Below, piece after piece: positions 37,763 to 48,026 of a stretch of DNA of 64,000 nt. Under the pieces are notes generated by a model. That model was not told the origin of the DNA. It saw only the letters and a program-made list of their open reading frames with translations, and ran no database searches. Location of the stretch: NCBI RefSeq assembly GCF_013402915.1, contig NC_050726.1, positions 761,501 to 825,500 of the forward strand. The letters are read 5' to 3'. The DNA comes from Zygotorulaspora mrakii (lineage: Eukaryota > Ascomycota > Saccharomycetes > Saccharomycetales > Saccharomycetaceae). The translations under genes and the position numbers were made by a program. Positions within the stretch are counted from its first letter, which is position 1. Every line of letters begins with the position of its first letter.

Positions 37763-39589
37763 TCAGCATTTTAAATTGATTCCTTGCCTCTTTTCATGTT
37801 CTCTTATTTCAAACATGACTTGTACAGCAATAAACAAGGCACAGCTGGCTAGGCCAACGAATTGAAGACCAGAACTTGTTCCAAGCATTTCGCTCAAGAA
37901 GCTTTTCGTTCCATCTGAACCCAAGCAAAATCCGTAAAGATTAGCTAGCATCATTAAGGAAATATTAATGACAGCGCCAAAAGCACATAAGTGTCTGTAC
38001 CATGATTTGTTCCTGTAGCGTGCAAAGTACTGGGTTGCGGCCATTTCGGGAAGAAGAAATAAGACAACCAACCAACCCCATAGCAAAAGTTTTAGCTGTA
38101 TATCATGCCAAATAGCCACAAAAGAAAACACTGCTAGGGATGTCAAGGTTCTACTTCTCGATCCACCAAGAGGAATGTAAATATAGCGTACGATCCATTT
38201 ATTATAACTTCTGTGCCAAGCTCTCCAAAATGCCAGTGCACTATAGTTATTATCAACGCAACGAACCATGTTTTCTGGTGCGTCAATTTCATCAATAAAC
38301 GCCCATAATCTAAAAAGCCTCCATGGAATCAAAAGCTTGAGCCATATGATGTTTAAATTGAACAACCCTATCATAGATACCTGAAAAGGTGTGTCCCCAG
38401 TCCATGCCTTCGTTTTGGATATCGCTACGACATAGCTATAATGCAGTACGAGCTCCATCGTAAGAATTGAAACTGCCAATTTTATAGCATATGAAACAAT
38501 CTGCCTTTTGTTGATTGACGGTAGCGTGTTTCTACTTTGATACAGATAATCATTAAATGTCAAAATTGGACCCGCGATTAAAAGCGGTGTATAGGCGATA
38601 TATGCGATGTAATTAGCAAAATTGTAATCTTGAATATGATGTGGTGCTATGAGTCTAGATCTTTCATCTAATATTGAGTTTTTACCAGATTCATGTATTG
38701 TTTCCAAAGTAGGTGTTGAAGATCTTTTTTTCAAATCTGGGCGAACATCGTCCTCCATAGCTGAAGCTGGTTGTGTATTTTGTACTCTATTGCTCCATCT
38801 TTCTAGGAAATCCATATTATAACTGATCATTCTTAGTAAAGTGAAATTAAAGAAAACGTCCCATCTAGGTATTATTCCCTTATAGGCATTGTCCAACGGA
38901 GCTAATATTTTAGCAATACCTCCGAATGGATAATTTCTATATTTGTCATTAATGAAAAGAGATGCTATACCATAGGCCCATGATGATGCAACGGCAAATC
39001 TTCTATTCCTCTTAAAAATATGAGCAATACTGAACATTATTATCAAATGAGCAAGCACTCTAAGCGAGTTGACGCCGTGACAAAGGAATAGGAAAATAAA
39101 ACCGAATACAAAATCAAATTTTAACTTATCGATTCCAAACCCGTAACAAGAAATTTTTTTGATCATTGTATGCATCAGCATCAATCCCACAAGCAATGGC
39201 ATATTATCTCTGAAAAACTTGTATTGAGGATCACTATTATCGACTTTTCTTCCAAAAATCCAACCATCTGATAGATAGCCAGCGAATTTGTAGTAGTTTG
39301 GATTACTTTCGCTACTGGCTGTGTATGCTGCTCGAAACATCAATGGTACGACCACAATAAACGCCAAATAGTAGAATCTGAATTCCCATGTATGCCATAG
39401 CGCAGGTCTAGTAGCCAACCCGTATTTGCCCTTCACAATACCACCATCCGCATTCATATTGGAAAGTTTGGAATTGCTGCTGCTTCTCAAAATTGCCTGA
39501 CGTGATTTAAAATCCGGCGAGGGCTCCAATCTGGCATCGATCGACCTTACGGATACGAACCATTCCAGCTCCTGGAGAAATTTCTCCAT
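37763..39589 (-). CDS. GUP1: Gup1 MBOAT O-acyltransferase for GPI-anchor remodelling
   Basis: A 608-residue multi-span protein (S. cerevisiae Gup1 560), longer at the N-terminus. MBOAT hallmarks are present: the invariant histidine region FWRAWHRSYNKWIVRYIYIP, followed by IPLGGSRSR, and the second conserved histidine FVAIWHDIQLKLLLWGW. The C-terminus FEIREHEKRQGINLKC matches the family. Gup1 in the ER adds a C26 fatty acid to the GPI lyso-lipid; earlier work tied it to glycerol uptake. It is the single pre-duplication copy corresponding to both GUP1 (YGL084C) and GUP2 (YPL189W), so the symbol is a choice between the two. Confidence 0.96.
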   Translation of the reverse strand: MEKFLQELEWFVSVRSIDARLEPSPDFKSRQAILRSSSNSKLSNMNADGGIVKGKYGLATRPALWHTWEFRFYYLAFIVVVPLMFRAAYTASSESNPNYYKFAGYLSDGWIFGRKVDNSDPQYKFFRDNMPLLVGLMLMHTMIKKISCYGFGIDKLKFDFVFGFIFLFLCHGVNSLRVLAHLIIMFSIAHIFKRNRRFAVASSWAYGIASLFINDKYRNYPFGGIAKILAPLDNAYKGIIPRWDVFFNFTLLRMISYNMDFLERWSNRVQNTQPASAMEDDVRPDLKKRSSTPTLETIHESGKNSILDERSRLIAPHHIQDYNFANYIAYIAYTPLLIAGPILTFNDYLYQSRNTLPSINKRQIVSYAIKLAVSILTMELVLHYSYVVAISKTKAWTGDTPFQVSMIGLFNLNIIWLKLLIPWRLFRLWAFIDEIDAPENMVRCVDNNYSALAFWRAWHRSYNKWIVRYIYIPLGGSRSRTLTSLAVFSFVAIWHDIQLKLLLWGWLVVLFLLPEMAATQYFARYRNKSWYRHLCAFGAVINISLMMLANLYGFCLGSDGTKSFLSEMLGTSSGLQFVGLASCALFIAVQVMFEIREHEKRQGINLKC

Positions 39590-41550
39590 TTTAATAAATG
39601 GGTTTGAATTACTTTGAGACTACTTTGGGTCAAAGAAACTCCCTATGAAGTCGATCTTCAATTCAGCAACCTATTCAGTACGTTACATCCATTCGTGCTT
39701 TAAGATCCATATTGCTTCTTACAATTATATCACGAGGAGCGCATAGTATATATCACGTGTTATATATATGAACATGAGAGATTTCTCAGTGATTATGAAT
39801 CATAAAGCCACTGGGATCTGGTTCAACGCTGTCTTGGCATCCAAGTACTTTTACTCTGTAACTATCTCCCACATTGTGTGTGCGTTTATGTAACTACAAT
39901 TATTACATGCATTGTGACGATAACAAGAGTTTGAACAAGGTACCAAAGGAATAATGACAACAATGTACGGCCAGTGCAATTTGCAGTGAATTTCTCAACA
40001 TTCGACTCTACTGATATATCAAAAGGCGTCTTCGCCAGTCTTGACTGCAAAGTTCTCGCTTTCTGCTACATTTCCAGCAGACTTGACACCATTTTCCTTT
40101 CTGTTGCTTACAGATTCGTTAATTCTCTCCCTCTTGTTGGATTTATCTCTGGTGCAGATTCATCACTAGTGCAGATTAATCGAATAACCAAACAGCCATC
40201 ATTTTGTGTCACTGTAATACGGTTCTTAGCTTTGCATAAAGACACAGGAGGTCCACTTGACTTTATTGAGTCGGATTACTCTGAGAGCATCGGCCGATTT
40301 GGATTATACCACAGCGTTTGTGACTTTTAAGCGTTGTGGTCTTAACGACGCTGTTGACATAAGTGGCAGAGCACCAAAAGAAGCCAAGTCAAGAGGTCGC
40401 TTGTTCTCCTGCAGACCTGTTTTACTGCAATACAGCGAATGAATTCACAAAACAAGTCAGCTCGAAAACCGTCCTTGTAGTTCAGAGGGGGTACGAGTAT
40501 TCGACAACCTTGGATTGACACAGTTTGTGGGTGGCTACTCGAGCCTTTTACTAGGCTTCTTCCATAAGTATTGATCACTATTTGTGCTGAGGACTCGTGC
40601 CTGAGAGCAAAGCTCCTGAACCTTTTCTTGATATAGCCTTTCGTATACCCTTCTCACGACAGATGGTCAGTATCCAAGCAGGTCGCAATTATACTTGGTT
40701 TGTGTCAACTGCTTTCTCAGTTTTGTATTACGATAGCATCCACAGAACAAAGAGCGCACTGCATCCCAGTTGTTCTTTGCATGATACGGGAGTCCTAATA
40801 CGGTACGCTGGATACACAGCTAAACACGATTTTTCCTGCCAACGGCAATTGTATCACTGATAGATTAATATGTTTAAGTCTCATTATAAGGAGAGGCACC
40901 CGGCTCATTTCATTGCGGCTTCTTGATGTGCCAACATTGCAAACGAACGCTAAGTAAGCCATGCGGACGATCGAGTGACTACCATCAAGATTGAAGCTCC
41001 AGCTGCCTCCCCTTCGGGTGGTAAAGTGTACCATGCTAATCTATCAAGTGGTCATGGACCTTGTTTGCAAGTAATACACGCCTTCAGGAACATCTGCAAA
41101 GTGCAAGGGAGACCTGAAGAAATACCGTATTACAGAGCTTTATGCAAAAAAACGACTAGTAGCTTGTGGGATGTACAAAAGTTTGAAAGCTTATCAAGCA
41201 ATGACATGAAAGCACTTGCAGCTCCTTCCTGGCCAGTCTTGTTGAACAGATCTTTCAAAATGAAGGTAACATCTGTAAAGGTGCCCTCCGTTTGAGATGC
41301 ATTTCCACTATGCCGGCTCTAATATACCTCAAAGTTAGGCGTAAACCGTTCCGTTGACACACGTTGTTATGTCGTCTGTATCTTATCGTTATACTTAATG
41401 AGCTGGTTTTTGTTCACTTGGACGGAAACGTCGACAATGCGCTAGTGAAATATCTAGCGGACAGATTACGAATGAACCTTGATTTACATCAGGAACTGAA
41501 AAGCGAGGCTCTGCAGACAATCTTAGGCTACGTATTTATTGAGGGTCGGG
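39590..41550. other. Long gene-free stretch between GUP1 and SCY1
   Basis: About 1.96 kb between divergent genes, long for this window. Frames of up to 118 codons (39974-40330 and 40975-41295) are not recognisable. A CACGTG at 39754-39759 is probably part of the GUP1 promoter. A hairpin-like AGCGTT/AACG-CGCT occurs at 40313-40352. No RNA gene or mobile element is supported. Confidence 0.5.
39754..39759. promoter_or_regulatory. CACGTG E-box upstream of GUP1
   Basis: CACGTG within ATCACGTGTTATATATAT lies 165 bp upstream of the GUP1 ATG. This sequence is bound by Cbf1 or Pho4 in yeasts. A link to GUP1 expression is inference. Confidence 0.4.
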
Positions 41551-43971
41551 ATGTTCTTCTGGTCATCAAAGAGCGGTATAAGCTCTAAATACTCATTGTC
41601 ATCCTCGCCGACTTTTGTCGCTGAACCCTGGAGCGTTTTTACTGGTAGACCAAAAAGCAGCAGCACGTCCACTCGAACTTCGAAGGTCTCTGTTTTCGTA
41701 TTTGATAAGAAACGGTTCGAGAATTATCTTCTGACTTACGGTATCATTAGATCGAAGAACTCCTCCGCCGACAAGACATTAATTCAAGAGGCCTATGAAA
41801 TACTTAGAAAGCAAGTGAGCAACCTAGCAAAGCTTAAACATCCCAATATCCTTGGTCTAATTGAGCCCCTGGAAGAGCATAGCAAGAATTTTATGTTCGT
41901 AACGGAGTATGTGACGGGATCGTTGGAAAGCGCTTTTGGACATAAAGACGAAGAAACCAATTTTTTCAAAGGGCATGTGAGTGAAGAGATTGTGATCCAA
42001 CGAGGTATCCTGGAAATTGTTCAAGCGCTTGATTTTATTCACAATAGAGCTAGCAGCGTTCATTTGGGTATTGAACCAAGAACAATATTCATAAATGAGA
42101 ACTTGGATTGGAAAGTTTCCGGATTGGGTCATTTACTCAAGCTTCCACAAGGTACCATGACTAGTGAATATTATCTACCTCAATATGACCCAAGAATACC
42201 TTCCTTTGTGCATTTAGAGCTGAATTATACTGCACCGGAAATTGTTCTTGATAATACGTTGTCATTTAAAAATGATTACTTCTCGCTGGGGTCTTTGATA
42301 TACATGCTTTACACGGGAAAGGATCTACTAAATACTGAAAATTCTGCAACACAATATAAGGAAGAGTACTCAAAATTTGAAAGAAAGCTTGGCTCTATGT
42401 CATGGAATAACGTTTTCAGTAAACTGCCTACAGAAGTCAGGCATTGCATACCACAACTGATGAACAGGGATATATACTCGCGATACGATAACATAAGTGA
42501 CTTTTTGCAAACTCAATTTTTCCAGGATCCATTGCTCAAGACTCTCAACTTTTTGGATGATCTTACAACAAAGACTAACGAAGAAAAACTGGTGTTTTTA
42601 AAAGGGCTGGTTGAACTATTACCAAAGTTTCCTGTTTCAATTTTACAACGTAAATTTTTAACTGTTCTGCTTGACTTATTAGGTCATTTTTGTAAGCCAA
42701 ACAGCGTAGACAGTGCGTGCATTTCGGTAAACGTCGAATTATTGATCAAAATAGGAGCTACAGTGTCTCAATTAACTTTTCAGGAACGTATTTTACCCGT
42801 ATTGACAAATAACTCAGATTTTGAAATTATTTTGAAAAATACAACACTCACTTTGATAGAAAACTTGGATATCCTTAAAGAAAAGATAAAAAAAGATGAG
42901 TTTCTAGAAACAATCGCCAAGCCACTGTTGACTTATGTGTTCAAAGACATGAACAGTAAACAGGATATTATTGCGCAGGAGCAATTACTAGGGAAACTGA
43001 ATATCATATCTGAGCTTTTCGATTTCCTAACTACAAAAAATTTCTTGATGCCGCTGTTAAACGATCTGTTCACTAAAACGGTAAGTCTTACCGTAAAGGC
43101 AGCATGCGTTTCTGCTTTCCAACTACTAATTGAGAATAAAAATGTCGATCCCGATATTATCTGCGAGGATATCTTACCCTTATTCAGATCCATGAAAACT
43201 AGAGAAAGTAGAATAATGGTGCAATCACTGAGGTTCTTTGAAGCTGTGCCACAAATCGTCAAGCAAGAAAACTTACTAGTGGAACAATTACTACCATTAT
43301 TGTGGACCTACTCATTGGCAACAAGTTTGCAAGTGGATCAATACAAGCTGTATTGTGCTGTCATTAACAGACTGTCAACTGAGATTCAGCGAAATCACCT
43401 TCAAAAAATGCCAAAGACAGACGCGAAGACCAGCTTGGAAGGAACAAACGGGTTCAAGAATCTAATTGAGCCAAAAGCAGTGAAAAAAGAAGATTTGGAT
43501 TCCAAGGAAGCTAGCAGGGTTGGCGTACCCGCAATTCAACCTCGGAAGAAGCACGCCCAAATTCCATCGAGAACCATCGCCCAAAAGTCGCCATCGAGGC
43601 AAACATTGGAGTCAAATACAACAAGATCTGCGAGAGGAGTACAAAGAAATCAAATTACACCAGCACCAACCCAAAAGCAGGCCTCCCTACAGAAAAGTGA
43701 CGACGATGATTTTGACGACTTTGTATCTGCAAGCAACACACCACCTGCCACGCGTCCTCAAGTGGTAGGCTACGGAACTGAAAGGAGTACTACTAAATCT
43801 GGCGGCAATACGAAAGGTAACACAGCTTTGAAAACGCCCACATCCACCTCATCGCTCTCATCAACCTCATCACTGCCGCCGGGGTTTTCTGTCTCTTTGA
43901 AACCGAACCGAAAGATAACACCTCCGGGCTCCCAAGACAGGGGAGCAAGCGGATTCCCAGCACTGATATAG
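41551..43971 (+). CDS. SCY1: Scy1-like pseudokinase with HEAT repeats
   Basis: An 806-residue protein starting MFFWSSKSGISSKYS at 41551, which matches the S. cerevisiae start (MMFWSSKTGITSKYS); four open codons upstream begin at a TTG. The kinase-like domain (about residues 20-330) is degenerate: the HRD loop reads SVHLGIEP and the DFG reads SGLG, so catalysis is unlikely. A HEAT-type region follows, then a Ser/Thr/Pro-rich tail with an acidic DDDDFDDFVSA patch typical of adaptor-binding regions. Scy1 family proteins act in clathrin-coat and Golgi trafficking and possibly tRNA export. Synteny: YGL083W lies next to GUP1 and YGL082W. Confidence 0.96.
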   Translation: MFFWSSKSGISSKYSLSSSPTFVAEPWSVFTGRPKSSSTSTRTSKVSVFVFDKKRFENYLLTYGIIRSKNSSADKTLIQEAYEILRKQVSNLAKLKHPNILGLIEPLEEHSKNFMFVTEYVTGSLESAFGHKDEETNFFKGHVSEEIVIQRGILEIVQALDFIHNRASSVHLGIEPRTIFINENLDWKVSGLGHLLKLPQGTMTSEYYLPQYDPRIPSFVHLELNYTAPEIVLDNTLSFKNDYFSLGSLIYMLYTGKDLLNTENSATQYKEEYSKFERKLGSMSWNNVFSKLPTEVRHCIPQLMNRDIYSRYDNISDFLQTQFFQDPLLKTLNFLDDLTTKTNEEKLVFLKGLVELLPKFPVSILQRKFLTVLLDLLGHFCKPNSVDSACISVNVELLIKIGATVSQLTFQERILPVLTNNSDFEIILKNTTLTLIENLDILKEKIKKDEFLETIAKPLLTYVFKDMNSKQDIIAQEQLLGKLNIISELFDFLTTKNFLMPLLNDLFTKTVSLTVKAACVSAFQLLIENKNVDPDIICEDILPLFRSMKTRESRIMVQSLRFFEAVPQIVKQENLLVEQLLPLLWTYSLATSLQVDQYKLYCAVINRLSTEIQRNHLQKMPKTDAKTSLEGTNGFKNLIEPKAVKKEDLDSKEASRVGVPAIQPRKKHAQIPSRTIAQKSPSRQTLESNTTRSARGVQRNQITPAPTQKQASLQKSDDDDFDDFVSASNTPPATRPQVVGYGTERSTTKSGGNTKGNTALKTPTSTSSLSSTSSLPPGFSVSLKPNRKITPPGSQDRGASGFPALI

Positions 43972-44362
43972 TACGTAATCTACATATCACAGATATATAC
44001 TTTCGCAAGAGAGCACACAGTCCTGATCTATTCAGTTCTTATACATTTTCTCAATCACTCCTTACATGAATAATTCGACTTGATTGGCCGAAGGTCTTGC
44101 AGGCCGATAGAAGCGTGGACAAGCGAAAAATTGAAAAAGTATGGAGATTCGATGTGATTCACCCAACAGCTCCTTGTATAAAGCTGCTAACCACATTCTA
44201 GAAGGGTTGCAGGTAATTATTATTATTTATTTCAGGTACCGTATTAGTAGTCCATCACTAGTTCGAAAGATCTGTATATCCCCCCCCCCCCACCAGCAGG
44301 ATTTTATTTATTTCAGGTATTCTGATTCGTTCGATTCATTATATTTACAGCTAGAACAGAAA
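43972..44362. other. SCY1-COA2 intergenic region
   Basis: About 390 bp with two copies of TTTATTTCAGGTA-like sequence (near 44226 and 44307) flanking a 12-base C run at 44280-44291. It should hold the COA2 promoter. Confidence 0.5.
44280..44291. repeat. Poly-C run of 12
   Basis: Twelve consecutive C lie 71 bp upstream of the COA2 ATG. Such runs are rare in yeast and are often length-variable or sequencing-prone. Confidence 0.85.
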
Positions 44363-44566
44363 ATGAGAGCAGCAACTAGAAACAGAGTAACGAATAAGTT
44401 GTTTATGACAACGTTCCTTGTGGCCTTCAGTTCGGTCGCTTTAGGCTCCGTATTGCCATGCCCGGCGCACTCTTTGGACTCCGACAGTCCCATCCACGAG
44501 GGCCAGCAACTGGAGCAGCAGCGCCAGCAGCGTGAGAACCTTGCGCCAGCCAAGAAAAACATATAG
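44363..44566 (+). CDS. COA2: Coa2-like small cytochrome oxidase assembly factor
   Basis: A 67-residue frame, M-RAATRNRVTNKLFMTTFL onward, with one hydrophobic segment (about residues 15-32), a PCP motif (VLPCPAH) and a Gln/Glu-rich tail. S. cerevisiae Coa2 (YPL189C-A, 68 residues) is an inner-membrane factor needed for haem insertion into Cox1. The identification rests mainly on synteny: COA2 lies between GUP2 and NAB3 on the NAB3 strand in S. cerevisiae, and this frame lies between SCY1/GUP1 and NAB3 on the NAB3 strand. Size and the single membrane span fit. The same frame is open upstream to 44141, but that part looks untranslated. Confidence 0.7.
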   Translation: MRAATRNRVTNKLFMTTFLVAFSSVALGSVLPCPAHSLDSDSPIHEGQQLEQQRQQRENLAPAKKNI

Positions 44567-45126
44567 ATCGGCAGAGTGCCTCACTACATGATAGACTTTC
44601 AAGCATTCATAGTGGCGGACCAGCTTGCGAGCTGGGCTCGAACAAGATGGAAAGAGACTGACAGGATCAAGGCCTGGCATCCATCGTATCTTCCACTCCA
44701 TCATGACCTTCACCGTCTGAGCTACACCAACTTCAAATTCCCAATCTGCACATAGTTTGATACAGCCTGTTCCGTATAAGACATTATTTAATACTTATTT
44801 ATTCAGTAATATGCATTCCATTACGCGACGTTGAGCAGTGCCCGTCTCCAACTCTCCCACAGCCGTAAGTTTAGATCCAGAGGGAGCGGCTATCGACCCT
44901 GGTGCATGGCTCCTGGACCTAACCTGCTGATCAAGAGCTCTTACATCTTGATCCTCATGTAAATATATATATACAGCGGCTACCCGGACGTTTATGTTTC
45001 CTCCGCTTTGAAAAGTTTACTTTGCCACTTGCCAATGCAAAAAAAAGTGTACCGTTGAAGTCAGAAAATGCTGTAAAGGTTAGAATCCCAGTAAGAAGAT
45101 AAGCAGATATCGCTTTACAGCTTACT
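44567..45126. other. COA2-NAB3 intergenic region with hairpins
   Basis: About 560 bp. Between 44580 and 44740 there are strong inverted repeats (CCAGCT/AGCTGG with a TGCG loop at 44620-44635; CACTA/TAGTG at 44582 and 44610) and, on the minus strand, a tRNA-like A box (TAGCTCAGACGG). No complete tRNA can be folded. The remainder is the NAB3 promoter. Confidence 0.4.
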
Positions 45127-47496
45127 ATGTCTGAGATTTCTGACCATGAAACGAGTTCACAGATTGTGGACTCGGTCAATGACGCTGCAGCTGCTGCACA
45201 AGACCAAAAAAACCAACAAGATTATAACCTAGTGAGTGAAACCAATGTCGACGTTGCTGGAGTTTCTGATGGGCTTGAAGATGATTCAGAAAACGTTCTG
45301 GAAGCTCAAACCTCGCAGGATGATGCTCATACTAGTGTCCATCACAACGATCAGGCCCAGGAAGGAGAACTTGGACAAGCATCCAGTGACGCCCCTGCGG
45401 AGAAGAACGACACGGCGCAACACAGTGAGAATCACGGGGAGGTTTCACCATCAGCTGGCGACCAGGATCACCATGAAATAGAGACGTCTGCCAAGCATGA
45501 AGATGCAGTTCAACAAGGAGAAGATAACAAACAGGGCGAAGAACAGCCCTCTGTGCAAAGTGGGGACGAACTTGAGGAACAGAACAAAGATGCAGATCAA
45601 GACACCAAAGCGGGAAAAAATGACCAGCATAACCAGGAGGGTGAGAGTGACCCAGCAGAAGGTAGTAGACAAGAAGAAATGGTTCAAGACGACGCAGGAG
45701 GCAACGGTGGCGAGGCTAGCGAAGAAGATGATCTGGAAAAACTAGAAAAACAAGCTCATGAATCTATGGATAATTCAACTTCTTCTGTTGAGAACCTGCC
45801 CGCCTCAACAGAGCCCTCGACGAACGACGAAAATGTGAACTACGATCTTCTACAAAAACAGGCACAATATATTATGGATAGCAACATGTTAAACCTAACC
45901 CAATTCAAAGAAAATTCAGCAGAAAATAAAATTACAGCTCTCGTCAATATGTTGAACTCAAATTCGGAAACCGCAATGCCAATGACTGAGTTTCAATCCG
46001 CTGAGCCAGAAACGGCACGTACTGAACAAGCGCCACATGTGGAGGAGGTTCAAAAACCTGCCAGACCTGATTTAAACAGTGTCATGACACCTGAGGAACG
46101 TGAACGCTATACAAAGTACTTACATGGTGAAAATAAAATCACTGAGCTACATGATATCCCTCCAAAATCAAGACTGTTTATTGGTAACTTGCCTTTAAAA
46201 AACGTTTCAAAGGAGGACCTATTTAGAATATTCTCCCCATACGGTTTGATACTTCAAATCAATATAAAGAACGCGTTTGGTTTCATACAGTACAATAACC
46301 CAAAAAGTGTAACTACGGCCATCGAGAAAGAATCCCAGGAGTTAAGTTTCGGCAAAAAATTAATTCTTGAAATTTCAAGCTCCAATGCAAGGCCACAATT
46401 TGATCATGGTGATCATGGTACAAATAGTAGCTCCACATTCATTTCATCCTCCAAGCGTCCTTTTCAAAGTGATGAAAAAGATGCGGGTGAAATGTATAAT
46501 GACAATAACCAAGGGTACAAAAAGTCCAGGAGGTATGTTCCTTCATGCGTCATTTACGTCAAAAGAACGGCTGATCGTGGTTATGCTTATGAAGTTTTTA
46601 ATCAGTTCAGAAGAGGTACAGATTTGGAAACGGATATGATTTTCCTAAAGCCACGTATGGAACTCAGAAGGATGATCAACGAAGTAGCTCATGACGGAGT
46701 GTGGGGTGTCATACTGGTAAATAAAACGCGTAATGTAGACATTCAGACTTTCTACAAAGGGCCTCAGGGTGAGACAAAATTTGACGAATATGTGAGCGTT
46801 TCAGCAGATGATGCGATTGCTATTTTTAATAATCTGAAACCTTCAAGAGGTGTGGGCGGTCATGCAGGTATGCAAAATGCTAACCCTTATGCTAGTCAAC
46901 AATCTCCACCTATGCCCGCTCCACAACAAGGCTACTATGGAGGCTACGGTATGGCTGGTCATATGCAAGGACCTCCTCCAGTTCAGCAACCCCCTTACGT
47001 TCAACAAGGCTACGGTATGCCTATGCAAGCTCAAGGATACGGTGCACCACAACCAATGGCCCAGCCGTACGGGCGCTATCAAGGTACACCGGCACCACTT
47101 ATAGATCCAAATTCAGCTCCTCAGCAATTGAATTCACTACTAGGAGCTGGCGGTCAAATGAATCAACAACAACTTTTATCAGCAATCCAAAATCTTCCTC
47201 CCGCAGTTGTATCAAATCTGCTATCTATGGCCCACGGGCAACAGCAGCAGCAGCAGCAATCGCCTCATACACAGCAACAGTTATTGGGCCTGCTTCAATC
47301 GATGCAAGGTCAACAACAACCCGCAGCTTTGAACTCCATGGCACAGTCTGTGCCTCCAATGAATGACAGTTTTGCTCCTCAGCATTCTTCCATAAATTCA
47401 GCTTCGTTGCAACAACCGCCACAGCAACAGCAACAGTCTTCGGCAGGCAGTAATGTTCAAAGTCTCTTGGACAGTCTGGCCAAATTACAGAAATAA
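45127..47496 (+). CDS. NAB3: Nab3 RNA-binding subunit of the Nrd1-Nab3-Sen1 termination complex
   Basis: A 789-residue protein (S. cerevisiae 802). The N-terminal 300 residues are Asp/Glu/Gln-rich. The single RRM is near residues 350-425 (SRLFIGNLPL as RNP2, NAFGFIQY as RNP1), and the segment that follows (SCVIYVKRTADRGYAYEVF) matches the conserved region C-terminal to the Nab3 RRM. The C-terminus is Gln/Pro-rich, low-complexity, with poly-Q runs, as in the self-assembling tail of Nab3. It binds UCUU in RNA and directs termination of snoRNAs and unstable transcripts by RNA polymerase II. Synteny is YPL190C beside MIY1. Confidence 0.97.
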   Translation: MSEISDHETSSQIVDSVNDAAAAAQDQKNQQDYNLVSETNVDVAGVSDGLEDDSENVLEAQTSQDDAHTSVHHNDQAQEGELGQASSDAPAEKNDTAQHSENHGEVSPSAGDQDHHEIETSAKHEDAVQQGEDNKQGEEQPSVQSGDELEEQNKDADQDTKAGKNDQHNQEGESDPAEGSRQEEMVQDDAGGNGGEASEEDDLEKLEKQAHESMDNSTSSVENLPASTEPSTNDENVNYDLLQKQAQYIMDSNMLNLTQFKENSAENKITALVNMLNSNSETAMPMTEFQSAEPETARTEQAPHVEEVQKPARPDLNSVMTPEERERYTKYLHGENKITELHDIPPKSRLFIGNLPLKNVSKEDLFRIFSPYGLILQINIKNAFGFIQYNNPKSVTTAIEKESQELSFGKKLILEISSSNARPQFDHGDHGTNSSSTFISSSKRPFQSDEKDAGEMYNDNNQGYKKSRRYVPSCVIYVKRTADRGYAYEVFNQFRRGTDLETDMIFLKPRMELRRMINEVAHDGVWGVILVNKTRNVDIQTFYKGPQGETKFDEYVSVSADDAIAIFNNLKPSRGVGGHAGMQNANPYASQQSPPMPAPQQGYYGGYGMAGHMQGPPPVQQPPYVQQGYGMPMQAQGYGAPQPMAQPYGRYQGTPAPLIDPNSAPQQLNSLLGAGGQMNQQQLLSAIQNLPPAVVSNLLSMAHGQQQQQQQSPHTQQQLLGLLQSMQGQQQPAALNSMAQSVPPMNDSFAPQHSSINSASLQQPPQQQQQSSAGSNVQSLLDSLAKLQK

Positions 47497-48026
47497 TTCC
47501 ACTGTGCTGATTTCTTGATTCAAGGGTAGCTCAGAGTCCTCTTATCTCATCTTTAGTGACACTAAGAATCTCTTTTAGTCTCGCTGTTGCTTAATCTAGG
47601 CATACCATCCTGCTATCGCTGCGCTTATAATTTCTCTATCAAACGGTATGTTTTGCAATATGATCTCTTAAAAATGCAGAACAAGCATGCTACGATTTTG
47701 AACTTAATAGTCTTAAATATCTAAAATATCGATATCTACCATCTGTAACACCAATCTTGACCCAATGAAATAATGTGACGCGCATTGACCCACGCATTGG
47801 AATAACGCGGCTGATATCTTATTTCAATGAAACTTGATGTTCATTTGTTTTCAAGATGAATCCTGGCTTTACAGACTTGTTATCATTGTGGTGCGACTTG
47901 AAAAAATCCCTTGAGAAATATAGCTACTCTCCATATTGAATGAAAAAAAAAAAAGGTTTTAAGGTTGCAATACAACATTTCGCATCAGCAAGGTCAGTTG
48001 AAAAGTTCGTAGTTCTTCCTTAGGCA
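47497..48026. other. NAB3-MIY1 intergenic region
   Basis: About 530 bp between two plus-strand genes. It has a direct repeat of the ACG(C)GCATTG type near 47780-47801 and an A-run before MIY1. No gene is seen. Confidence 0.5.

Noticed and set aside
39754..39820. Centromere suggested by a TCACGTG (CDEI-like) box with AT-rich flank
   Set aside because: No CDEIII-like sequence follows, and the syntenic genes are not near centromeres in S. cerevisiae; the box fits a GUP1 promoter site.
39974..40330. 118-codon frame in the GUP1-SCY1 gap
   Set aside because: No similarity, no supporting promoter; treated as non-coding.
44441..44713. 90-codon minus-strand frame opposite COA2
   Set aside because: Antisense to COA2 and without known domains; the plus-strand frame has better position and size.
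44630..44745. tRNA gene on the minus strand
   Set aside because: A-box and B-box-like sequences are present, but D, T and acceptor stems do not pair and no CCA-end context or T-run terminator is seen.
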